Below, in pieces: positions 7,924 to 12,810 of a stretch of 12,810 bases of DNA; within the stretch, counting starts at the first letter, position 1; the number at the start of each line of letters is the position of its first letter. The stretch covers positions 1 to 12,810 of the forward strand of contig CAKOHQ010000034.1 of the NCBI GenBank assembly GCA_934085875.1, written 5' to 3'. This DNA comes from an uncultured Bacilli bacterium (GTDB lineage Bacteria; Bacillota_I; Bacilli_A; RF39; UBA660). Both the position numbers and the translations under genes were made by a program. The notes beneath the pieces are model-generated. The model was not told the origin of the DNA, ran no database searches, and was given only the letters and a program-made list of their open reading frames with translations.

Positions 7924-8775
7924 ATGAGAGATAGAAGAGTGAAAAATATTAGTGGTTTAAATCAAATTATGATTGATATTAAACCTCATAGATGTGATAG
8001 TGATGTTTATATAAATAGTTTGGTAGATGTTACTAATTTAGCATCTTATATGAAAAAAGTGAAAAAGGTTGATAGTAACATAACATATTTTCATGCATTT
8101 GTTACTGCTATTGCAAAAACAATATATAATAGACCTAAATTAAATTATTATGTTAGAAAAAGACATATGTATGAGCATAAAAACATAGTTATTTCTTTTG
8201 TGGCTAAAATTAGTTTTGAAGATGATAGTAGAGAAATAATGTTATTAATACCAATAGATAAAGATGATAATATATTTAGTATTAGTAAAAAGATAAATGA
8301 TAAAATAAATTATATTAGAAATAAAAAAAGTAATAATATAGAGAATAAGGGTGCTAATAGTGCTATTGATATACTAGGTAAGATGCCTAATATTTTACGT
8401 ATACCAATAGTTGGTATATTAAAACTTTGTGATAAATATGGTTTATTGCCTAGTTCATTAATTCAAGATAATTTGTATTATAGTTCTATGATTGTATCTA
8501 ATTTGGGATCAATTAAATGTGGTGCCATATATCATAATATTACAGATTTTGGTACTTGTTCTGGATTAATGACAATGGGAGAAATTAAAAATATTGAAGT
8601 TGTAAATGAAGATGAAAGTAAGAGTGTTAGAAAAGTTTGTGAATTTGGTGTTAATTTAGATGAAAGAATTGCAGATGGATATTATTTTGTTAAGTCATTA
8701 AAATTACTTGAATATATACTTGATAATCCTAAAACTTTAGAAGAAAATTGTGATAAAGAAATAAATATAGGGTGA
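7924..8775 (+). CDS. Stand-alone E2/CAT-fold acyltransferase-like protein lacking the catalytic His
   Basis: The 283-residue protein resembles the catalytic domain of 2-oxoacid dehydrogenase E2 subunits and chloramphenicol acetyltransferase. It has YFHAFVTAIAKTIYNRPKLN near residues 55-80, SSMIVSNLGSI in the middle and the closing motif LDERIADG. There is no lipoyl domain, no peripheral-subunit-binding domain, and no E1 or E3 gene nearby, so it is not part of a normal dehydrogenase complex. The usual DHRxxDG motif reads D246-E-R-I-A-D251-G252, with Glu at 247 in place of the catalytic His. It may therefore use different chemistry, another base, or only bind acyl groups. It is followed by an acyl ligase gene 3 bases after its stop, pointing to a shared pathway of acyl activation and transfer. 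Fold confident, reaction unknown. Confidence 0.8.
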   Translation: MRDRRVKNISGLNQIMIDIKPHRCDSDVYINSLVDVTNLASYMKKVKKVDSNITYFHAFVTAIAKTIYNRPKLNYYVRKRHMYEHKNIVISFVAKISFEDDSREIMLLIPIDKDDNIFSISKKINDKINYIRNKKSNNIENKGANSAIDILGKMPNILRIPIVGILKLCDKYGLLPSSLIQDNLYYSSMIVSNLGSIKCGAIYHNITDFGTCSGLMTMGEIKNIEVVNEDESKSVRKVCEFGVNLDERIADGYYFVKSLKLLEYILDNPKTLEENCDKEINIG

Positions 8776-8778
8776 TTT

Positions 8779-10512
8779 ATGATATTTAATTTTTTTAATA
8801 TAAAGAAAAAAATACCTGCACCATGGAAGAAATATTATAATGATGTTGATATGAATATAAAAATACCGAATCTTACAATGTATAATCAATTAAAAAATAT
8901 TTCAATAAAATTTCCTAATAATGTTGCAATAGAATATTTTGGGAACAATATTAAATATAAAACTTTATTGAAGAGGATAGATAATTGTGCTTTGTGTTTT
9001 AAAAAATATGGTGTTAGAAAAGGAAATATTGTATCTATTTGTTTACCTAATGTACCTGAGGCTTTGATAGCTTTATATGCCTTAAATAAAATAGGTGCTA
9101 TTGCTAATATGATTCTTCCTTTATCAGCTGAACAAGAAATAAAAGAATCTTTGTTATCGACTAACAGCAATTATTTAATTATTATTGATATGTGTTATTC
9201 TAAAATAAAAGATATTATTAATTCTACTAAGGTTAAAAAGGTGATTTATGTTTCTCCTTCAAATTCATTTGTTTGGTATTTAAAGTTACCATATAAAATA
9301 GCTAATAGGAAAAAGTATGAACATTATAAGAAGAATCAAAATAATATTAGTTGGAATAAGTTTTATTTAAATTATTTATTTGTTAATAAAAAAGATATAA
9401 AATTTAAAAAGAATGGTAAAAATACTCCGGCAGTTATATTACATAGTGGGGGAACGAGTGGAAAACCAAAAAATGTTGTGATTCAAAATAGAGCTTTTAT
9501 TTTACTTACTTTGCAAGAAGAGAAAGTTTTAAAAAAATTAAATGTTGGTGATTCTTGTTTAGCTATTATGCCTAATTTTCATGGATTTGGTTTGGGTGTT
9601 TCGATGCATGCACAACTTTGTTCAGGTGTTAAAGTTATTTTGATACCTCAATTTGATTCTAAAAAATTTGATGTATTATTAGATAAAACTAAACCTCAAC
9701 TTGTTTTTGGAGTTCCAACCTTGTTTGAAGCATTAAAAAATAGTAATAACATTAAAAAATTAGATTTGTCTTGTTTGAAATATATTGTTAGTGGAGGAGA
9801 TTCTTTACCTAAAACTTTAGAGGATGAAGTTAATTCTTTTTTAGAAGAACATAATTCTACTGTCAAATTAACTCAAGGATATGGTATGTCAGAGGCATTA
9901 TCTGCTGTTACTCTAGCTTTTGATAATATTAATAAAAGTGGATCAATTGGAATACCTTTGCCTGGTAATTATGTAAAAATAATAGATCCATCTACAAGAA
10001 ATAGTTTGAAATTTAATTCTGTTGGAGAAATATGTATTACTAATAAAGCTTTGATGCTTGGATATTTAAATAATGAAACAGAGACAAATAATGCTTTGCA
10101 AATTCATGATGATGGGCATATATGGTTACATACGGGTGATTTAGGTTCTATGGATGAAGACGGTTTTATATTTTATAAAGGTCGTATAAAAAGAATGATA
10201 ATTTCAAGTGGATATAATATTTTTCCTAGTCATATAGAAGATATAATTGAATCTCATCCAGCTGTGTTACAATGTACTGTTGTTGGTATGAAACACCCAT
10301 ATAAAAAAGAAGTACCTAAAGCATATATTGTACTTAAAGAAGGATTTCATGGGTTGTTTATTAAACAAAAAATAAAAGAATATTGTACTAAAAATTTAGA
10401 GTATCATATGATACCATATAAATTTGTGTATAGAAAAAATCTTCCAAAAACTAAAATAGGTAAAGTTGATTTTAAAAAATTAATGGAAGATAATGAAGAA
10501 GACGATGATTGA
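8779..10512 (+). CDS. AMP-forming acyl-CoA/acyl-acid ligase (ANL superfamily)
   Basis: This 577-residue enzyme should activate a carboxylic acid, probably a fatty acid, with ATP to an acyl-adenylate and then pass it to CoA or another thiol. The ANL motifs appear in order: P-loop SGGTSGKPK (223-231), YGMSE (368-372), TGD (452-454, D454 for ribose), KGRIKRMI (R469 at the hinge) and the C-terminal lysine motif PKTKIGK with K562. All key residues are present. Length and layout fit long-chain acyl-CoA synthetases, but substrate cannot be read from sequence. It has no fused carrier domain. The start codon lies 3 bases after the stop of the E2-like gene, whose last bases AGGGTGA also act as Shine-Dalgarno, so the two genes form a translationally linked operon. 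Confidence 0.9.
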   Translation: MIFNFFNIKKKIPAPWKKYYNDVDMNIKIPNLTMYNQLKNISIKFPNNVAIEYFGNNIKYKTLLKRIDNCALCFKKYGVRKGNIVSICLPNVPEALIALYALNKIGAIANMILPLSAEQEIKESLLSTNSNYLIIIDMCYSKIKDIINSTKVKKVIYVSPSNSFVWYLKLPYKIANRKKYEHYKKNQNNISWNKFYLNYLFVNKKDIKFKKNGKNTPAVILHSGGTSGKPKNVVIQNRAFILLTLQEEKVLKKLNVGDSCLAIMPNFHGFGLGVSMHAQLCSGVKVILIPQFDSKKFDVLLDKTKPQLVFGVPTLFEALKNSNNIKKLDLSCLKYIVSGGDSLPKTLEDEVNSFLEEHNSTVKLTQGYGMSEALSAVTLAFDNINKSGSIGIPLPGNYVKIIDPSTRNSLKFNSVGEICITNKALMLGYLNNETETNNALQIHDDGHIWLHTGDLGSMDEDGFIFYKGRIKRMIISSGYNIFPSHIEDIIESHPAVLQCTVVGMKHPYKKEVPKAYIVLKEGFHGLFIKQKIKEYCTKNLEYHMIPYKFVYRKNLPKTKIGKVDFKKLMEDNEEDDD

Positions 10513-10525
10513 TTTCATCGTCTTT
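10499..10525. terminator. Bidirectional terminator shared by convergent genes
   Basis: A 10-bp perfect stem (10499-10508 with 10515-10524) has a 6-base loop. The ligase TGA lies in the loop (10510-10512) and the sortase TAA is at the stem base (10524-10526, minus strand). T-rich sequence follows on both strands (TTTATTCTTT on plus; TTCTTCATTAT on minus), so it can serve both transcripts. Confidence 0.75.
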
Positions 10526-12164
10526 ATTCTTTGATTAAAACTGCATGAATAACTAATCTTGTTGCACTTGTTGGACCACAAGTTGATAGTGTTAGTATAT
10601 GATCATCTTTAGATACATTTATTCCAAAATCATATATACTACGACTTCTTATCATGTCTAAAAATGTTTGGAATTCATTTAAATCACCAAAATTTGCATA
10701 TAAATAATCATTTGTTACTGGTAATTTATATATAGAAAAAATTTGCCATTTCATATTCTTTATTTTAGTATTAAATGTTATTATTTGATTATCTTTATTT
10801 TTATACCAAGATTCGTTAGTTGCATATCTTAAAGTACCAAACATCATACCATTTTTTAAATTATGTCCCCATATAATAGTATTATTACTCATGTTATATA
10901 TATTATTTCTGTAATCCATATATATCCATCCATATGAGTTACTATTTTTATTGAAGTCTCTTTTTAAGTAATAATCATTATCTGTATGTTGCACTACTGG
11001 ATAATTTACTTTAGTATTGTTAACTGTTAACCAACCAATTGTTTCATTGTTTATACTTAATAATTCATCGAATATTTGGTTATATTTTGTATAATATGAA
11101 CTAGGTTTTGTAGTGTAATTATTATTTGATGATGTAGTATTTTCATTTTCATTTTCTTCTGTATCTATATATTCTATGTCTGGTTGTGTTTCTGTTTCTA
11201 CATTTTCATAATCATCTAATATGTCAGTTAATTTATCATTTATATTTTTTACGTTGTGTTCACTTTTATAATTATTATAATAATCCATGCTAGCAAAAAC
11301 AAGTGCTCCAATTAAAACTACAAAACAAGTATATTTTAAAGTTACGAAGTTCAGTTGTTTAAAAAAATTTTTTCTTTTATAAGATTCTGAATAAACTATT
11401 TTGAAATCTATGTTAGCGTTTTCTAAATAATTTTTATATATTTCTTTTAAGTAGTTTATAGAATTTACTATAATATCTACATTATTATTTTCATAAAATA
11501 CAATAATTTTATTATTTAAATTATATTCTTTAAATGTATCTATGATACTGTATATTAAATCATTTGTATAATTTTTAATGTGTATTTCTTTTAAATATTT
11601 ATTTATTTTTATGAAAGTTTTAAAGTCATCTAATTCTTTTTTATCAAAATTCTTTGTAATTACTATTTTTTTCTTATAGTATATATCCGAATATTTATAA
11701 AGTTTATTGTCTTCCATAAATTTACTTATAAAAAATATTTCACTTCTAACGTCTATTTTAATATTTTTATTAATGTCTAATCTTTCTAATAAGTAGGGTG
11801 GTATGTCATAACAATTTATATATTCTAAAGTGCTGTTATCTAATAACTTCATAAATATTTCATAATCAATTGCTTTATCTTCACTAATAAGAAGTTTTTT
11901 TATGTTTTTTGAATTATGTATTAAATCTAGTGTTAGAGTAGTTAATTCTATATTATTTATTCTTACTTTATCTACTTTATTTTTTAATACTATCGTGTTT
12001 AGAAAACTACTAACTAATTCTATATTATCTTTTATATATGATTTTGAAAATAATAATTCCTTGGTGTCAATAATATTAGTATTGTTTAAATTTTTGTTAT
12101 CTTTTTTATTATTTAGACTAATAGTAAGTAGTGTAGAATTTATTTTAATTAATATGTTATTCAT
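10524..12164 (-). CDS. Class B-type sortase with a large N-terminal cytoplasmic domain
   Basis: The C-terminal part (about 365-546) is a sortase: NDYYLKRDF, YGWIYMDYRN, IIWGHN (H434), LSTCG (C529) and ATRLVIHA (R536) give the full His-Cys-Arg set in class B style. It should cleave sorting signals and join surface proteins to cell wall or to each other. Ahead of it are a membrane segment (about 277-293) and an acidic, Asn/Thr-rich linker (about 316-362). Normal class B sortases are about 200-250 residues with the membrane segment at the N-terminus; here about 270 extra residues precede it and would lie in the cytoplasm. These alternate short hydrophobic and charged stretches (KVRINNIELT, IKKLLISE, LKEIHIKN), weakly recalling leucine-rich repeats, but I cannot assign a family. 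The start has only a weak Shine-Dalgarno (AAGTGATG). No substrate with a sorting motif is in the window. Confidence 0.9.
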   Translation of the reverse strand: MNNILIKINSTLLTISLNNKKDNKNLNNTNIIDTKELLFSKSYIKDNIELVSSFLNTIVLKNKVDKVRINNIELTTLTLDLIHNSKNIKKLLISEDKAIDYEIFMKLLDNSTLEYINCYDIPPYLLERLDINKNIKIDVRSEIFFISKFMEDNKLYKYSDIYYKKKIVITKNFDKKELDDFKTFIKINKYLKEIHIKNYTNDLIYSIIDTFKEYNLNNKIIVFYENNNVDIIVNSINYLKEIYKNYLENANIDFKIVYSESYKRKNFFKQLNFVTLKYTCFVVLIGALVFASMDYYNNYKSEHNVKNINDKLTDILDDYENVETETQPDIEYIDTEENENENTTSSNNNYTTKPSSYYTKYNQIFDELLSINNETIGWLTVNNTKVNYPVVQHTDNDYYLKRDFNKNSNSYGWIYMDYRNNIYNMSNNTIIWGHNLKNGMMFGTLRYATNESWYKNKDNQIITFNTKIKNMKWQIFSIYKLPVTNDYLYANFGDLNEFQTFLDMIRSRSIYDFGINVSKDDHILTLSTCGPTSATRLVIHAVLIKE

Positions 12165-12193
12165 TTCATCACTTACTTTCTATTCTTATATAA

Positions 12194-12225
12194 ATTATAT
12201 TATCATATTTGTTTAATAAATTCAA
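12194..12225 (-). promoter_or_regulatory. Possible sortase promoter
   Basis: On the minus strand TATAAT occupies 12199-12194, about 30 bases before the start codon. The best -35, TTGAAT (12225-12220), is 20 bases away, longer than ideal. Overlapping alternatives GATAAT and TATGAT make the exact -10 uncertain. Confidence 0.4.
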
Positions 12226-12263
12226 TTAAAAACAAGCATGGAGTTAAAAATTTAGTAATAACT

Positions 12264-12287
12264 TAATTAAAATATTAATTTTAATTA
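12264..12287. repeat. AT-only inverted repeat
   Basis: A 10-bp perfect inverted repeat (12264-12273 with 12278-12287) around a 4-base loop lies between the divergent sortase and toxin genes. It contains no G or C. Chance is plausible at this base composition, and no function is proposed. Nothing else was seen in 12226-12311. Confidence 0.4.
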
Positions 12288-12311
12288 TATAGAAATTATA
12301 TATAAAAACAC

Positions 12312-12428
12312 ATTAATTGTGATTGTATACTTTGATGTATTATGTTATAATTTTTTTTAGGAACATTTGATAGTTGGGTGGTTGCCAAATTCTTGTTAAA
12401 GGAAGGAGGCGATATTATGTTTAAGAAA
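12312..12428 (+). repeat. Direct repeat copy 1: toxin promoter, leader and first codons
   Basis: This 117-base segment recurs at 12695-12810 with three substitutions and one T fewer in the T tract after the -10 box. The last 70 bases, from AGGAACATT to the fourth codon, are identical. The similarity starts at the common ATTAATTGTGA. Confidence 0.95.
12323..12351 (+). promoter_or_regulatory. Toxin promoter
   Basis: TTGTAT (12323-12328), a 17-base spacer and TATAAT (12346-12351) preceded by TGT form a near-consensus promoter with extended -10. The RNA should start near A12359, giving a 5' leader of about 58 bases. Confidence 0.8.
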
Positions 12429-12500
12429 GATTTATTAATCTTTTCATTAATCATACTTATCTTCCTATTAGTATTATTGCTATTTATAGTTTTGATATGA
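12417..12500 (+). CDS. 27-aa hydrophobic peptide, probable type I toxin
   Basis: The peptide starts MFKKDLLIFS; from residue 6 to the end it is almost entirely Leu, Ile, Val and Phe, a single membrane-spanning helix with a basic N-terminus. It lacks the charged C-terminal tail of TxpA- or Fst-type toxins. Expression signals are strong: a consensus promoter and AAGGAGG (12403-12409) 7 bases before the ATG. An antisense RNA gene with its own promoter and terminator faces it from the 3' side, the layout of TxpA/RatA and BsrG/SR4 in Bacillus. The leader's AGGAACATT (12359-12367) can pair perfectly with AATGTTCCT downstream (12576-12584). Such 5'-3' folding is known to restrain translation of type I toxin mRNAs. 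I do not recognise the peptide family. A small membrane protein without toxicity is the main alternative. Confidence 0.75.
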   Translation: MFKKDLLIFSLIILIFLLVLLLFIVLI

Positions 12501-12536
12501 AAAGAAAATCACCTAACTCAGCTTTGAATTAGGTGA
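12500..12536 (-). terminator. Intrinsic terminator of the antisense RNA
   Basis: The stem pairs 12536-12529 with 12509-12516 (8 bp), then one mismatch and two more pairs around a 6-base loop. Read on the minus strand it is followed by a T-rich tail (complement of 12500-12508). On the plus strand the stem is followed by AAAACC, so it should not stop the toxin mRNA. Confidence 0.8.
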
Positions 12537-12612
12537 AAACCAATCATATTGGTGACACTCAACATTGCAATATTGAATGTTCCTTTAATATTTTATGAAG
12601 TTTCCTTCATCT
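12500..12612 (-). ncRNA. Predicted antisense antitoxin RNA (about 110 nt)
   Basis: The minus strand has a good promoter (12647-12619), a start expected near 12612, and an intrinsic terminator ending near 12500, at the toxin stop codon. The RNA would thus overlap the 3' untranslated part of the toxin mRNA, not the Shine-Dalgarno region. It contains several stem-loops, including ACCAAT/ATTGGT (12539-12553) and AACATT/AATGTT (12561-12581), suitable for loop-first contact with the mRNA. Pairing probably leads to mRNA degradation, as in RatA and SR4. Ends are predicted from signals only. Confidence 0.7.
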
Positions 12613-12618
12613 GTATAC

Positions 12619-12647
12619 ATGATAGCATAATAATATACTTTAATCAA
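12619..12647 (-). promoter_or_regulatory. Antitoxin promoter
   Basis: On the minus strand TTGATT (12647-12642), a spacer of exactly 17 bases and TATCAT (12624-12619), preceded by TGC, make a good promoter with extended -10. It points toward the toxin gene. Confidence 0.75.
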
Positions 12648-12705
12648 GTATGATAATAATAAATTAATTATATAAAAATGGTATCTTGAAATATATTAAT
12701 TGTGA

Positions 12706-12734
12706 CTGTATACTTTAATGTATTGTGTTATAAT
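12706..12734 (+). promoter_or_regulatory. Promoter of the second toxin copy
   Basis: TATAAT (12729-12734) preceded by TGT is kept, with a 17-base spacer, but the -35 box is CTGTAT (12706-12711) instead of TTGTAT. This may make it weaker than the promoter of copy 1. Confidence 0.75.
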
Positions 12735-12798
12735 TTTTTTAGGAACATTTGATAGTTGGGTGGTTGCCAAATTCTTGTTAAAGGAAGGAGGCGATATT

Positions 12799-12810
12799 AT
12801 GTTTAAGAAA
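12799..12810 (+). CDS. Second toxin gene, 5' end only (cut by window)
   Basis: The first four codons (MFKK) are identical to the toxin gene at 12417, with the same AAGGAGG Shine-Dalgarno at the same distance. The rest lies outside the window, so whether it is intact or has its own antitoxin cannot be judged. Confidence 0.75.

Larger units (their letters stand above)
12695..12810 (+). repeat. Direct repeat copy 2: second toxin promoter and leader
   Basis: Second copy of the segment at 12312-12428, truncated by the window end. It differs at T-to-C in the -35 region, G-to-A in the spacer, A-to-G just before the -10 box, and has seven rather than eight T after TATAA. Confidence 0.95.

Noticed and set aside
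11902..12216. Plus-strand frame of 104 codons opposite the sortase N-terminus
   Set aside because: It lies antisense to a clear gene, is hydrophobic because the opposite strand is Asn/Lys/Ile-rich, and lacks translation signals.
12501..12798. CRISPR-like or tandem repeats in the region after the toxin gene
   Set aside because: The inverted repeats are single stem-loops explained by the antisense RNA, and the direct repeat is a duplication of the toxin promoter and leader.

Overview
The window looks like chromosome of a very AT-rich Bacillota (low-GC Gram-positive) bacterium. It encodes a PolC-type replicative DNA polymerase, a SpoIIP-like sporulation hydrolase, a class B-type sortase and a SipW/TasA-like surface protein. 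TGA is a normal stop (it ends three complete large genes and the small toxin gene) and Trp is TGG, so the genetic code is standard, not the Mycoplasma one. The mix fits uncultured gut Bacilli near Erysipelotrichales or RF39-type lineages; that placement is inference.

Layout. (1) 35-2005: a long hairpin holding a run of ten G, then a membrane-anchored surface protein of 621 aa. Its C-terminus carries a sharply bounded GC-rich patch (about 1823-1936) full of NNC codons, which reads like the variable region of a diversity-generating retroelement (DGR) target; no reverse transcriptase or template repeat lies in the window. (2) 2103-7885: polC, a SpoIIP-like amidase and a small membrane protein, all on the plus strand; the last two are 1 base apart. 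(3) 7898-10512: a promoter followed by a tight two-gene operon for a stand-alone E2/CAT-fold acyltransferase relative, whose catalytic His is replaced by Glu, and an AMP-forming acyl ligase. (4) 10524-12164, minus strand: a class B-type sortase with an unusual N-terminal cytoplasmic domain of about 270 residues. It converges on the ligase gene, and the two share a bidirectional terminator built from both coding ends. (5) 12312-12810: a compact type I toxin-antitoxin locus. It has a 27-aa hydrophobic peptide gene with a strong promoter and Shine-Dalgarno site, and an antisense RNA on the minus strand with its own consensus promoter and intrinsic terminator. A second, nearly identical toxin promoter/leader copy begins before the window ends.

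The two most notable systems are the putative DGR target and the tandem type I toxin-antitoxin locus. In the latter, promoter elements, a 3'-overlapping antisense RNA and 5'-3' pairing within the toxin mRNA can all be read directly. The sortase with its fused intracellular domain and the His-less acyltransferase/ligase pair are less certain but unusual. Spacings and base counts given here were made by eye; no database search was run.
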